57,227 nucleotides of DNA. It comes from JBAZOB01 sp041648895 (lineage in GTDB: Bacteria; Patescibacteriota; JAHJAL01). Of this stretch, positions 1 through 7,709 are shown piece by piece (within the stretch, counting starts at the first letter, position 1; each line of letters opens with the position of its first letter). Below the pieces are notes generated by a model, which was not told the DNA's origin, ran no database searches, and worked only from the letters and a program-made list of their open reading frames with translations. The DNA is taken from contig JBAZOB010000005.1 of NCBI GenBank assembly GCA_041648895.1, forward strand, positions 1 through 57,227, given 5' to 3'. The translations under genes were made by a program, and so were the position numbers.

Positions 1-383
1 CGAGCAAACAAATTATAAGTGTCCTGCGGCGGAAGATGATACCAAAGTTGGGGTTTCTGCCCAAAAACACTACCAATATGATAAGCTAGTTGCTGCCGTT
101 CTTTCGCCGGATTATAACCCAGTACACTAATTTCCCCACCCGTCGGGTAAAGTATCCCCGTCAACATTTTAATAGTAGTCGACTTACCCGCTCCATTGGG
201 TCCAATAAAGGCCAATAACTCACCTTCGTTAACCGAAAACGAAATATCATCCACCGCCCGCACTTCTTTATATTGCGGTTTAACCACCGACGCCAACCCC
301 GCTACCAAACCCGACTTCTTCAGTTTCAGACGAAACACCTTATCCAAATTCCGCACTTCAATTATCTTCTTCTTCGTTTTCAT
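1..383 (-). CDS. ABC transporter ATP-binding protein (partial)
   Basis: ATPase subunit of an ABC-2 type exporter, cut by the window edge, so only the first 127 codons are seen. Reading from the ATG at 383, the N-terminus MKTKKKIIEVRNLDKVF is followed by a lysine-rich insertion and then EVRAVDDISFSV, the Walker A GPNGAGKST and the stretch GSVFGQKPQLWYHLPPQDTY. The insertion before the EVRAVDD strand and the FGQ-x-x-QLW segment after Walker A fit the COG4586 type of ABC ATPase, recalled from family knowledge. The signature motif and Walker B lie outside the window. The substrate cannot be told. A permease gene would be expected further left. Confidence 0.85.
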   Translation of the reverse strand, partial: MKTKKKIIEVRNLDKVFRLKLKKSGLVAGLASVVKPQYKEVRAVDDISFSVNEGELLAFIGPNGAGKSTTIKMLTGILYPTGGEISVLGYNPAKERQQLAYHIGSVFGQKPQLWYHLPPQDTYNLFA

Positions 384-403
384 AACCTAGTTAAATTAAA
401 AAG

Positions 404-475
404 CTGTCAGGGCAGGACTCGAACCTGCAACTTGTGCATTAACAGTGCACCGTTCTACCATTGAACTACCTGACA
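404..475 (-). tRNA. tRNA-Asn(GTT)
   Basis: Cloverleaf on the minus strand: 7-bp acceptor TGTCAGG/CCTGACA, anticodon loop CTGTTAA with anticodon GTT (complement of 441-443), T-loop TTCGAGT, discriminator G as is usual for Asn. CCA is not encoded. The T-run of a hairpin at 478-505 ends only a few bases upstream, so this tRNA either lies behind a terminator or is released from a longer precursor. Confidence 0.95.
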
Positions 476-477
476 AT

Positions 478-623
478 AAAAAAACCGCGTCCCTGTTATG
501 TGACCCGGTATAAGTATGTTGCTAATCTGTCTTTGCTAACTCATATTACCCAAGTCGACATCAAGTCGGCCAATTAAATCGATAATTATGACAATTTGTT
601 AGCAGCTTCTTTTCCATAGCAAC
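478..623 (-). ncRNA. Candidate structured small RNA upstream of tRNA-Asn
   Basis: About 140 nt between a strong promoter (627-654) and tRNA-Asn, with no reading frame. On the minus strand it can fold into a rod. GTTGCTA (623-617) pairs with TAGCAAC (524-518). GCTAAC (603-598) pairs with GTTAGC (540-535). TCATAATTA pairs with TAATATGA with one bulge. An apical CGAC-TTGAT-GTCG hairpin closes the top. The 3' end holds ACCG-G-GTC...GAC-G-CGGT followed by seven T, which looks like an intrinsic terminator. Nested helices separated by internal loops recall the outline of 6S RNA, but I see no diagnostic 6S sequence, so the family is open. Confidence 0.5.
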
Positions 624-626
624 TCT

Positions 627-654
627 AGTATATAAAATAATAAATGTATGTCAA
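627..654 (-). promoter_or_regulatory. Sigma-70-type promoter for the small RNA / tRNA-Asn
   Basis: Minus strand TTGACA (654-649), 16-bp spacer, TATACT (632-627). This is the best consensus match noticed in the window. Predicted start is near 620, at the first base-paired segment of the RNA candidate. Confidence 0.7.
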
Positions 655-684
655 GCCAAGGAAAAAAATTAACTTTAAATTAAT

Positions 685-1101
685 CTATAATTCCCCATTC
701 GTATAATCCATCCCATCACTATAGACAAAACGTTTGGCGTGCAATTTCATCAACACAAATTCCGAATCAGCCGGACCATCGGCATACCACTGTCGCCATT
801 CTTCTTTCCAGACTTTTTCTTTCACAGCCATATCCTCAATCACTTCCATTTCACCGCAAACTTTCAAGCCACGTAATTTTTCCGCATCGGCCGCAAAAAT
901 ACACACCCGCGGATCATTACCAATATGCTCCATTTTTGATGAAGAAGCGTTAGTAATCATCCATAAGTCCAATCCTTCCGTTCCTCCATTGAGCATCATC
1001 CGCACCTCGGGAGCGCCGGTAGTATCAACCGTCGCCAGATTGATCAATTGAGTTTTGACCAGTAATTCCTTGGCCGCCAGCAAAGCTTTTTCTTGTTCCA
1101 T
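685..1101 (-). CDS. Pyridoxamine 5'-phosphate oxidase-like flavin-binding protein
   Basis: Protein of 138 aa with the split-barrel pattern of the PNPOx-like / general stress protein 26 family. It has an N-terminal helix, the strand INLATVDTTGAPEVRMM, then LDLWMITNASSSKMEHIGNDPRVCIFA and KLRGLKVCGEMEVI. In the family these segments form the FMN-binding barrel, and members reduce flavin or heme-like ligands or have no known substrate. The length is normal for the stress-protein type and short for a true PdxH. It stands alone between tRNA-Asn and pduL and ends 34 bases before the next gene. It may act in oxidative defence, but the substrate is not visible. Confidence 0.75.
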   Translation of the reverse strand: MEQEKALLAAKELLVKTQLINLATVDTTGAPEVRMMLNGGTEGLDLWMITNASSSKMEHIGNDPRVCIFAADAEKLRGLKVCGEMEVIEDMAVKEKVWKEEWRQWYADGPADSEFVLMKLHAKRFVYSDGMDYTNGEL

Positions 1102-1142
1102 ATTTTCTAAGTTATATTATTACTTCTCATTATAACCCATTA

Positions 1143-1712
1143 TTACTTAACCAGTACACCCATTGTCCTCTCGTCAATTTTCGCCCAAATGGCTTCATCG
1201 GTATCAATATGTATGATCAATTCCGCCCCTTGGCTAACCCTGGCTATTACATTATCAAAAACCACCTCATCTGTATTGGCCAATTTAACCAAAACAGAAC
1301 TCCCATCAACGATAGCCAATTGGTTAAATAATTTCTTATCACCGTGTAAATGTCGCTGCGCCACAATAATTCCCTCCACCAAATCAACCTCTCCGACCGG
1401 ACCGATTAATTTACCTCCCACCGAACCAAATAAATCCCCCGACAATCTTAATGGGGGATTGATTTTCAACATATCAGCATCACTTCGGCTTATTTCCACT
1501 TGCGTCTTTTCTCGGACCGGCCCCACCACCCGCACCCGCTCCAATTGCCCTTGGCCAGCTACCAAAGTCACGGTTTCCTCCGCCGCAAAACTACCCGGCA
1601 CGGACAAATCATTACGTTTATTTAACTTGTATCCCACGCCAAATAAAGTCTCCAAATCAGATTGGGATAAATGGCAGTGCCTAGCTGATGTTTCAATTAA
1701 AACTTGACTCAA
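1143..1712 (-). CDS. pduL: PduL-type phosphate acyltransferase
   Basis: Phosphotransacylase of the PduL family, which exchanges acyl-CoA and phosphate for acyl-phosphate and CoA. With acetate kinase it would link acetyl-CoA to ATP. The protein is 189 aa, close to the family length. It shows the duplicated barrel with ARHCHLS near residue 11 and QRHLHG near 119, which carry the histidines that bind zinc in the family. PGSFAAEETVTLV, KTQVEISRSDA and LIGPVGEVDLVEGIIVAQRH are also family-like. There is no microcompartment targeting helix at the N-terminus and no shell gene nearby, so this is the free metabolic form. The first in-frame start is TTG at 1712, directly before SQVLIETSARH, and no ATG is available. 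An acetate kinase gene is not in the window. Confidence 0.87.
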   Translation of the reverse strand: MSQVLIETSARHCHLSQSDLETLFGVGYKLNKRNDLSVPGSFAAEETVTLVAGQGQLERVRVVGPVREKTQVEISRSDADMLKINPPLRLSGDLFGSVGGKLIGPVGEVDLVEGIIVAQRHLHGDKKLFNQLAIVDGSSVLVKLANTDEVVFDNVIARVSQGAELIIHIDTDEAIWAKIDERTMGVLVK

Positions 1713-1731
1713 GGATAATTATAAAACTTAT

Positions 1732-2973
1732 TTAAAACACTATCGTTCCTCTGATTACCACCCCCCGACCTTTCTTGGATGACTTCTGTTCAAATTCTTC
1801 ATTTCCGCAATAACTAATAATATTTAAATCAACGTTATTCCCTTTTTGCTCTAACTTTCGCTTAACTTCTTCCGGTAAATCCACTAAATATTGTAACTTC
1901 CTTCCTGATTGCTTGCCCCAAACCATTTCTTGAACAAATAAATTATAGTCCTCAATCTTCCCTACCCGCTGGCAGCACAACTTCAAACTCTCCCGGGCAT
2001 GAGGGCAATTTGGATTAAAATTGATCGCATCTTTTAGCTTTTGAATTGTTATAGCTAAATATTTACTTTTATCACCCTCAATCTCCCCTTTCTTCAAATA
2101 ACACAAACCAATGTTCTTATGTGAGCAACAGCTCTCCGGGTCGATCTTCAGCACCTCTTCATACCCGGCCAATGCCTTATCAATATTATGTAATTGATAA
2201 TCAATATTGGCCATCATTTGCGTAATTAATTTAACGTCTTCTTCAGAACACACTTCCAATGCCGACTCACAAGCCTCCCTGGCCGGTTCGAACTTATTCA
2301 TCAAAATATTTAGCTTTATCACTCCCGCCCAAGCCGGTAAATACCCAGGTTCAAAAAATAAAGCCCCTTTATACAATTCCAATGACCGCTCATAATCCTG
2401 ATCAATCAAGCACACTTCCGCATTGGCCATCATTAAAGCCCCCATATTTTTCATTTTATATTCCATTGCCTTAGTCAACGCTCGGTCATAACAGATCCGG
2501 GCTGATTTATAATCCTTTTGTTCATGCTTTTCCAATCCATATTGAAAAAAATAGTTTGGATCATTGGGAAATTTCTTCATGGCTTCATGCAAATATTTCT
2601 CCTTTTCCCACCCCCGCGAAGAGTTAATCACATTATCATATATACATTGGTACAATTCATCACTATTTTCTTTACGTAAAAAATCCTGACCGTCAGAAAG
2701 AATTTTTTTTCCCACTGCCGCCGCCTTTTCCAAATTACCGGCTTGCAAATAGGCATGGCTTAATATCGTCCGCAATTTATATGAATCAAGCGAATCAGAC
2801 TTTAATTCCAACGCTTTTTCAAATGAATCAATGGCATCTTTTAACCTGCCCACCATCATCTGAGCTACCCCCAACTTAGAAAAAAATACAAAACGATGTT
2901 CAACTGTTTCTTTCCAGACTTCGTCGGCACTCAACTGTTCAGTATTTTTTGCATCAATATTTATCTGGCGCAT
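1732..2973 (-). CDS. TPR-repeat protein
   Basis: Protein of 413 aa made largely of tetratricopeptide helices. Clear units are FFSKLGVAQMMVGRLKDAIDSFEKALEL near residues 31-58, LSHAYLQAGNLEKAAAVGKKI, FFQYGLEKHEQKDYKSARICYDRAL, ANAEVCLIDQDYERSLELYKGALFFEPGYLPAW and IDYQLHNIDKALAGYEEVLKIDPESCCSHKNIGLCYLKKG. There is no signal peptide or membrane segment, so it is probably cytoplasmic and a protein-protein scaffold. The last 60 residues are not TPR-like. The ATG at 2973 is preceded by a T-rich stretch without a ribosome site. It ends 19 bases before the pduL start and may be read together with it. Confidence 0.8.
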   Translation of the reverse strand: MRQINIDAKNTEQLSADEVWKETVEHRFVFFSKLGVAQMMVGRLKDAIDSFEKALELKSDSLDSYKLRTILSHAYLQAGNLEKAAAVGKKILSDGQDFLRKENSDELYQCIYDNVINSSRGWEKEKYLHEAMKKFPNDPNYFFQYGLEKHEQKDYKSARICYDRALTKAMEYKMKNMGALMMANAEVCLIDQDYERSLELYKGALFFEPGYLPAWAGVIKLNILMNKFEPAREACESALEVCSEEDVKLITQMMANIDYQLHNIDKALAGYEEVLKIDPESCCSHKNIGLCYLKKGEIEGDKSKYLAITIQKLKDAINFNPNCPHARESLKLCCQRVGKIEDYNLFVQEMVWGKQSGRKLQYLVDLPEEVKRKLEQKGNNVDLNIISYCGNEEFEQKSSKKGRGVVIRGTIVF

Positions 2974-3010
2974 AAAACTTCCATTAAATGTATCACCCCA
3001 TCATAATAAT

Positions 3011-3029
3011 AAAAACCGCCCCGGCGGTT
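3011..3029 (-). terminator. Intrinsic terminator of tRNA-Pro
   Basis: Minus strand AACCGCC-GG-GGCGGTT followed by a T-run, 12 bases past the tRNA 3' end. Confidence 0.75.
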
Positions 3030-3040
3030 ATCAGAAAAAA

Positions 3041-3114
3041 TCGGGGATGTGGGACTCGAACCCACGACCTCCTGCTCCCAAAGCAGGCGCGCTAGCCAAC
3101 TGCGCTAATCCCCG
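3041..3114 (-). tRNA. tRNA-Pro(TGG)
   Basis: Acceptor CGGGGAT/ATCCCCG, anticodon stem CCTGC/GCAGG with loop TTTGGGA (anticodon TGG), T-arm GTGGG-TTCGAGT-CCCAC, discriminator A. Length 74 nt without CCA. Confidence 0.96.
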
Positions 3115-3121
3115 ATATTAA

Positions 3122-3127
3122 ATTATA
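3122..3127 (-). promoter_or_regulatory. -10 box of tRNA-Pro
   Basis: TATAAT on the minus strand, 7 bases before the tRNA 5' end, so transcription would start at or next to the mature 5' end. A clear -35 at standard spacing is not seen. Confidence 0.5.
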
Positions 3128-3164
3128 CCAAAAATCCTCCAAAACAATCTAGATCTGAATATAA

Positions 3165-4697
3165 TTATTTTTTCTTAATTTGTTTTTCCGTCACAAAAAA
3201 ACCAAGATAACGACCCAGCATCAATCTAGTTTGCGCATCAAGCGAAGGAATTGAACCAAAAATAGATGAATTGATCGGCACCATCACCCAAGTTAAGATC
3301 ATCTCCAAAGTATTCCAGTTTCCATATTTGGGCGGCCGCGGCGGTAGCATTAGAAACGATATACCCATCGCCACAAATAAACCAACCCAAGAAATAGTTA
3401 ATAGTCGATCAGCCCAAAAAGGTAAATAAAATGACAACGGTGATTCAGAAAAAGAAGAACTCAACAAAAACGGCCACCAGCCCGCCGACAACACAAATAA
3501 ACTACCCGTTGCCCAGGAAAAATGACCATCGAGAATACGCCACGTTTCCACCAACTTACGATACCAACCAATTGATTTATCTTTAAGGCTGGCTCGCACC
3601 ATATAGGGAAAATGTTCAATCCCATATGCCCAACGCCGCATCTGCGCATACTGTGCCACCATCGTTTGCCACAAACTTCCGGCCAACACTCCATCCATAT
3701 AAACCGGTGTCAAAATCGGAATCACGCTATGATCCCCGGCATATTTAAACATCGCTCGGTAGTATTGTTTGGAATCCTCTGACACAACACTCACATCCCA
3801 GAAATCTATATCAACCAAAGTTTTCATGCTCATCGCCTGACTGGAAAAATTGACCATTCGATAACTTCTAGTCGATTCAACTATCTGCCAAAACGAAGAA
3901 GAAAAAGCAATAGTGCGAGTAATTAAAGGCACATCCCAAATATTATTATTGTAAATAGGGATCGGCTGATAACTTTGCCTGGTTCTTTTTTCATTCAGTA
4001 AATATTTATACGACAAATTAGCAAAATACTGCGGATGAACCCGAGTATCGCAATCAAAATTCGACACTATCACTTGTTCATAATCGATCTTTTTTTCATC
4101 CAAATATTCCCGCAATCTTCGCCCCGCCCAAGTAGCATTGGCGCTCTTAGCCTTGATCTCCCCCACAATATTGTCGGGATGAATTGTGATCAAAAAATCA
4201 CCAAATTTATCTTGATATCTGGCCTTTAGTCGTTCCCCCCTTTTATTTAATTCCTCACCCGCCCTCTCCTCCAAAGCCAACACAATAATAATCTTCTCTT
4301 TAGGATATTTGGCCGCTAAATATGAATCCAACGAAGGGACAATAATTTCCTCCGTCTCGTTGTAGGAAGGTAAAATTACCACATGATAAATATCCTGCCA
4401 ACCCCAAACCCCGCCCGGAATTTCGGCTTTGGTCAATTTTTTTAAAATAGTAAAATAATCTATTTTTTGTTCCCTTTTCATCATCCGATAACCAATTATC
4501 AACCGTCCACCAATTTCCACCGCCTTGAATAACCAATACAAATCAAAAATAATCACCCACACCGCCACCAATTGGGGGTTAAAAAAAGAAAAAACCAGCG
4601 GCACTATCAGCATACTCCAACTTAACAATCCGGGGAAAATCTCCAGACTACGCTTAAACCAATAGCTATCTATCCATGAAATATATTTTTTAGACAT
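3165..4697 (-). CDS. Membrane GT2 glycosyltransferase, processive (cellulose synthase-like) type
   Basis: Protein of 510 aa. One or two N-terminal membrane segments (residues about 18-65) are followed by a cytoplasmic GT-A domain: VVILPSYNET near 107, FDCDTRVH (DxD) near 214, SEDSKQYYRAMF (acidic catalytic pair) near 308 and QMRRWAYG near 352. At least three C-terminal membrane segments follow (WATGSLFVLSAGWWPFL, LLTISWVGLFVAMGISFLML, LEMILTWVMVPI). This order is that of processive family-2 enzymes such as cellulose or hyaluronan synthase, which move sugar from a nucleotide donor to a growing chain at the membrane. The product is unknown. The QxxRW motif is present as QMRRW. It stands alone between tRNA-Pro and a repeat, without PilZ or accessory genes. 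Confidence 0.83.
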   Translation of the reverse strand: MSKKYISWIDSYWFKRSLEIFPGLLSWSMLIVPLVFSFFNPQLVAVWVIIFDLYWLFKAVEIGGRLIIGYRMMKREQKIDYFTILKKLTKAEIPGGVWGWQDIYHVVILPSYNETEEIIVPSLDSYLAAKYPKEKIIIVLALEERAGEELNKRGERLKARYQDKFGDFLITIHPDNIVGEIKAKSANATWAGRRLREYLDEKKIDYEQVIVSNFDCDTRVHPQYFANLSYKYLLNEKRTRQSYQPIPIYNNNIWDVPLITRTIAFSSSFWQIVESTRSYRMVNFSSQAMSMKTLVDIDFWDVSVVSEDSKQYYRAMFKYAGDHSVIPILTPVYMDGVLAGSLWQTMVAQYAQMRRWAYGIEHFPYMVRASLKDKSIGWYRKLVETWRILDGHFSWATGSLFVLSAGWWPFLLSSSFSESPLSFYLPFWADRLLTISWVGLFVAMGISFLMLPPRPPKYGNWNTLEMILTWVMVPINSSIFGSIPSLDAQTRLMLGRYLGFFVTEKQIKKK

Positions 4698-4920
4698 AAA
4701 AAAATAATTACGAATTAACGAATTGCGTGAATTAATTTTAAACTGTCATCCTGGAAAGAAAGCGTAGCGCTTCTTATCCAGGACCCCCTTACCACTTAAG
4801 CATTATTAATATTCATCTCCCTTTGTACTTTAGGGGGTCCTGGATATCGAAACGGCCCGCAGGGCCTTTCGCTTCCAGGATGACAATTTTAATTCATACA
4901 ACTCGTTCATTTGTAATTAT
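4698..4920. repeat. Palindromic intergenic element, GTCATCC-ended (TCCTGG type), copy 1
   Basis: Core at 4745-4884 (140 nt) begins GTCATCCTGGAA and ends TTCCAGGATGAC. A second inner inverted pair, TCCAGGACCCCCT with AGGGGGTCCTGGA, lies inside. Outside the core, GAATTGCGTGAATTAATTTTAA is partly mirrored by AATTTTAATTCATACAACTCG. It fills the whole gap between two minus-strand genes. The sister copy is at 57112-57224. No reading frame is present. Confidence 0.85.
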
Positions 4921-4923
4921 AGA

Positions 4924-5292
4924 TCAAACATACGACATATAATAAATCACCGTCACCAACACCAGCACTTCCAAAAAAGCCGCCCCGCCAATCAAAAAGT
5001 AGCTAACCAGTCTTTCTCGGTTATAAGCAAAAAAAGCAATCAATAGATGAATCAAGGCTACCACACTACCAAAAATCGGAATCACATATTTATATAACTT
5101 CTCGTTAAACTGTAAAAAATTAAAATAAACCGGAATCCCCATGACCACACTCGACTGTCGATATAGCATAATCCACATTATCCAGGCCAGCAACAAAAAC
5201 ACCACCAACAATGCCAGGCTAAACAATATCGCCTTATCTTTCCAAAAAACTGCCTGATTTAGCTCCATCTGTCTAATATCTTGTTTAGACAT
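4924..5292 (-). CDS. Small integral membrane protein, unknown function
   Basis: Protein of 122 aa with three predicted membrane helices: AILFSLALLVVFLLLAWIMW (residues about 21-40), YVIPIFGSVVALIHLLIAFF (69-88) and FLIGGAAFLEVLVLVTVIYY (99-118). The N-terminus has charges and no signal cleavage site. I do not recognise a family. Proteins of this size and shape are common in Patescibacteria genomes. It may be co-transcribed with the membrane gene upstream (start at 6058), 61 bases away. Confidence 0.7.
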   Translation of the reverse strand: MSKQDIRQMELNQAVFWKDKAILFSLALLVVFLLLAWIMWIMLYRQSSVVMGIPVYFNFLQFNEKLYKYVIPIFGSVVALIHLLIAFFAYNRERLVSYFLIGGAAFLEVLVLVTVIYYMSYV

Positions 5293-5353
5293 AATATTTT
5301 TTCCACTCCTAAGAAAATAAATAAGAAATCTTGCCCTATTTACATTATACCAG

Positions 5354-6058
5354 CTAACTTCTCTTCATTTTGCTTTCCAACAATACCACACAAGCAATCA
5401 ACACCAACACCAGAACTAACGCCGGTCCCGGCATGCCAACCACTAACCACTGATCATTAATTAATATAAAATTAATAATGCTATCCCAAAACATAAACCC
5501 TACCAAAACCGCCACCGCGAGGCTACCACCAAAAAAATATCCCAGCCGCTCCGCCAAAAAAGCCAAACTGACCATAATTAAATAATTTGCCAAACTAATA
5601 TCCAGAAAAAGTAGTAATACCGCCGCCGAAAAAACACTGAACAATAAACTCCTCGCATATTGATTGGCCACCCACAATTTTATCCTGCTCATCATCCATT
5701 GACCATATATAACTTGGCAAAATATCGCCATCGTAATAAACAGCCCCAGTTTTGATATGATTCCCGTCCCGGAAAACCCCAGAAAAACGCCATAACCGAG
5801 CATTGACCATAGAGATAATACTATCAACCAAATCAATAACGATATCAATCCACCCCAAAACCACCGCCTGACTAACCATAAACCAGTTATCGATAAATCA
5901 AAATACCAAACCCACCCCAAAACTACTAACCAGCTAACCAAAATTAAAACAATATACAAAGAATTATCATCGATCAAACAGGTTAAAAACATTACCATCA
6001 CATACATCCCGATCAATATTGTCAATCCAGTCAATAATATTCTTTCCATTTGACTCAT
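5354..6058 (-). CDS. Polytopic membrane protein, unknown function
   Basis: Protein of 234 aa, almost wholly hydrophobic, with about seven membrane helices separated by short polar turns (for example ILLTGLTILIGMYVMVMFL, LYIVLILVSWLVVLGWVWYF, FWGGLISLLIWLIVLSLW, FFGGSLAVAVLVGFMFW and the C-terminal LVLVLVLIACVVLLESKMKRS). Only the C-terminal tail is clearly basic. No catalytic motif or known family is recognised. It lies downstream of a terminator and upstream of another small membrane protein gene on the same strand. Confidence 0.65.
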   Translation of the reverse strand: MSQMERILLTGLTILIGMYVMVMFLTCLIDDNSLYIVLILVSWLVVLGWVWYFDLSITGLWLVRRWFWGGLISLLIWLIVLSLWSMLGYGVFLGFSGTGIISKLGLFITMAIFCQVIYGQWMMSRIKLWVANQYARSLLFSVFSAAVLLLFLDISLANYLIMVSLAFLAERLGYFFGGSLAVAVLVGFMFWDSIINFILINDQWLVVGMPGPALVLVLVLIACVVLLESKMKRS

Positions 6059-6096
6059 AAAAAAACTCCTACTAGATACATTGTAGAAGTTTTTTA
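6059..6096 (-). terminator. Intrinsic terminator
   Basis: AAAAACTTCTAC and GTAGGAGTTTTT form a hairpin with a 10-nt loop and U-tracts on both strands. It lies after the stop at 6109. Confidence 0.7.
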
Positions 6097-6108
6097 TACT
6101 TAATAAAA

Positions 6109-6525
6109 TTAAATTATCAATAATAAACCCCCCAACAATATCACCAACAACTGCGATAAAATCCCACCCCAGTGATTATTTCGATTTTGGATCATCTTGT
6201 GCCACTCAATATAATTTTGACCAAATGTTGTTTTCCACATTAACAAAAAGAAAGTTATCACGTCTGGCAATATCGAAAACATCATCCCAATTAAAATTTT
6301 AGGATTCAAATCATTGCCCACTAACCCGAAAACCAAGCACAAACCCACTAGCATATCCACCGAAGCTATAACAAAAAACCGTCTATTCTTGGTAAAATCA
6401 GGATCCCAATGGGGCAGCGTATCCATAAGAAAATGCATAATCACCGAATAAAACAATATTTCGGCATAACTAGCCCCACTCGCCCCGATCGCCGCCCCCA
6501 CCACCAAATGTGCTGTTGATAACAT
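6109..6525 (-). CDS. Small membrane protein with YdjM/DUF457-like histidine pattern
   Basis: Protein of 138 aa. The opening TAHLVVGAAIGA and the segment YSVIMHFLMDTLPHWDPDF recall membrane-bound metal-dependent hydrolase-like proteins of the YdjM/DUF457 group, in which such His and Asp residues are conserved. There are four hydrophobic segments, at about residues 5-30, 53-70, 75-95 and 118-137. The histidines H6, H31 and H38 and the aspartates nearby could bind metal. The assignment is by pattern only and the reaction is not known. A GTCATCC palindrome begins right behind its start codon region. Confidence 0.55.
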   Translation of the reverse strand: MLSTAHLVVGAAIGASGASYAEILFYSVIMHFLMDTLPHWDPDFTKNRRFFVIASVDMLVGLCLVFGLVGNDLNPKILIGMMFSILPDVITFFLLMWKTTFGQNYIEWHKMIQNRNNHWGGILSQLLVILLGGLLLII

Positions 6526-6530
6526 ATTAA

Positions 6531-6742
6531 TTACAAATTAGAAATTAGAAATTGATGAATTGTGCTAATTAACCATCTCCCTCATGTCATCCCCGACCGG
6601 AAGCGGAGCATAGCGGAGCACTCCGGTTATCGGGGATCTCATCAATAGGGCGTTTATAATAAACTTAATGATGAGATCCCCGCTCAAGGCGGGGATGACA
6701 GGGGAACGACTAATTAGCACAACTCGTAAATTTGTAATTTAT
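6531..6742. repeat. Palindromic intergenic element, GTCATCCCCG type, copy 1
   Basis: Core 6586-6699 starts GTCATCCCCG and ends CGGGGATGAC. Its left part is a hairpin of GACCGGAAGCGGAGC with a later GCACTCCGGTTATCGGGG. Its right part is ATCCCCGCTCAAGGCGGGGA. CTCATCAATA and TTAATGATGAG frame a short AT-rich centre. Outside, TTGTGCTAATTA is mirrored by TAATTAGCACAA, and further AT-rich words follow. Copies are at 14711-14814, 31476-31589 (opposite orientation) and 40306-40391. Confidence 0.88.
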
Positions 6743-6761
6743 CATTATCTACCGTTATAAT
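6732..6761 (+). promoter_or_regulatory. Putative promoter of the tyrosine recombinase gene
   Basis: TTGTAA (6732-6737), 18-bp spacer, TATAAT (6756-6761), 37 bases before the ATG. The -35 box is supplied by the outer arm of the neighbouring palindromic element. Confidence 0.45.
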
Positions 6762-6798
6762 TAAGTCGCACAATAATTTATATAAATAAAATAAAAAC

Positions 6799-7707
6799 AT
6801 GAAGCTATCCGCCGCCATCAATCAATTTCTGGAATATTGTCAAATTGAAAAAGGTAAAAGTCAAAAAACATTAGAAAATTACCAACATTACTTAAAACGC
6901 TTTCTTAATTTTACCAAAGATATACCCGCGGACAAAATCGATGCCAAGATCATTCGGACCTATCGCCTGCATCTATTGACCCACAAAAACCAGCGCGACG
7001 AAACTATCACCCACCGCACCCAAAATTATCACCTGATTGCCCTGCGAGCCTTGTTCAAATACCTGCAAAAAAATGATATCAACTCTTACAGTCCCGCCAA
7101 AATTGAATTAATTAAATTACCAACCAGATTGCCCCAATTTCTGGAATATAATGAAATCAACCAGCTTCTAGAATACCAACCCGACCCCAAAAACATCATC
7201 GAAATACGCGACCTAGCCATTATTCACACTCTATTTTCCACCGGCCTGCGAGTCAGTGAACTTATCAAATTGAAACGAGAAGATATTAGCCACCAACGCC
7301 AAGAAATATCCATCATCGGCAAAGGCGGCAAATCACGAATCGTTTTCCTCTCCTCTCTTGCCGAAGCCAATATTAATAAATACCTATTACTAAGGAAAGA
7401 CTTAAGCCCTTATCTCTTTGTCAATCATTACCGCAAACATAACCAAACTGAACCTCTGTCGGCCCGTAGTATCCAAAGAATTATCAAAAAAATGTGTAAA
7501 AAAACTGGTGTGGTTAAACCAGTCACTCCCCACACCCTCCGCCACTCATTTGCCACCGACCTACTAATTAACGGCGCCGACCTGCGTAGCGTTCAATCCC
7601 TACTCGGTCATAGTTCAGTTACCACCACCCAAATATACACCCACCTCACCGACAAACAACTCAAAGAAATTCACCACAAATACCATGGCCAACGATCCAA
7701 AAAATAA
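6799..7707 (+). CDS. Tyrosine recombinase, XerC/XerD type
   Basis: Site-specific recombinase of 302 aa, the usual Xer length. The N-terminal SAM-like core-binding domain (residues about 1-90: FLEYCQIEKGKSQKTLENYQ) is followed by the catalytic domain. All catalytic residues are visible: R151 in STGLRVSEL, K175 in GKGGKSR, H245 and R248 in HTLRHSFATDLL, H271 in LLGHSS and the nucleophile Y280 in TQIYTHL. In Patescibacteria a single Xer protein commonly resolves chromosome dimers at dif, so a housekeeping role is more likely than phage integration, and no phage genes are near. It is the first plus-strand gene of the window, and the convergent PRC-barrel gene ends 2 bases after its stop. XerC and XerD cannot be told apart here. 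Confidence 0.92.
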   Translation: MKLSAAINQFLEYCQIEKGKSQKTLENYQHYLKRFLNFTKDIPADKIDAKIIRTYRLHLLTHKNQRDETITHRTQNYHLIALRALFKYLQKNDINSYSPAKIELIKLPTRLPQFLEYNEINQLLEYQPDPKNIIEIRDLAIIHTLFSTGLRVSELIKLKREDISHQRQEISIIGKGGKSRIVFLSSLAEANINKYLLLRKDLSPYLFVNHYRKHNQTEPLSARSIQRIIKKMCKKTGVVKPVTPHTLRHSFATDLLINGADLRSVQSLLGHSSVTTTQIYTHLTDKQLKEIHHKYHGQRSKK

Positions 7708-7709
7708 AT

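Noticed and set aside
478..500. T-box riboswitch before tRNA-Asn
   Set aside because: AGGGACGCGG lacks the UGGNACC core, there is no specifier loop, and the downstream gene is a tRNA rather than a synthetase.
734..1707. Long plus-strand frames opposite the oxidase-like and pduL genes
   Set aside because: They are opposite-strand shadows: low-complexity Ser/Thr/Pro-rich translations with no family motif, while the minus strand encodes recognised proteins.
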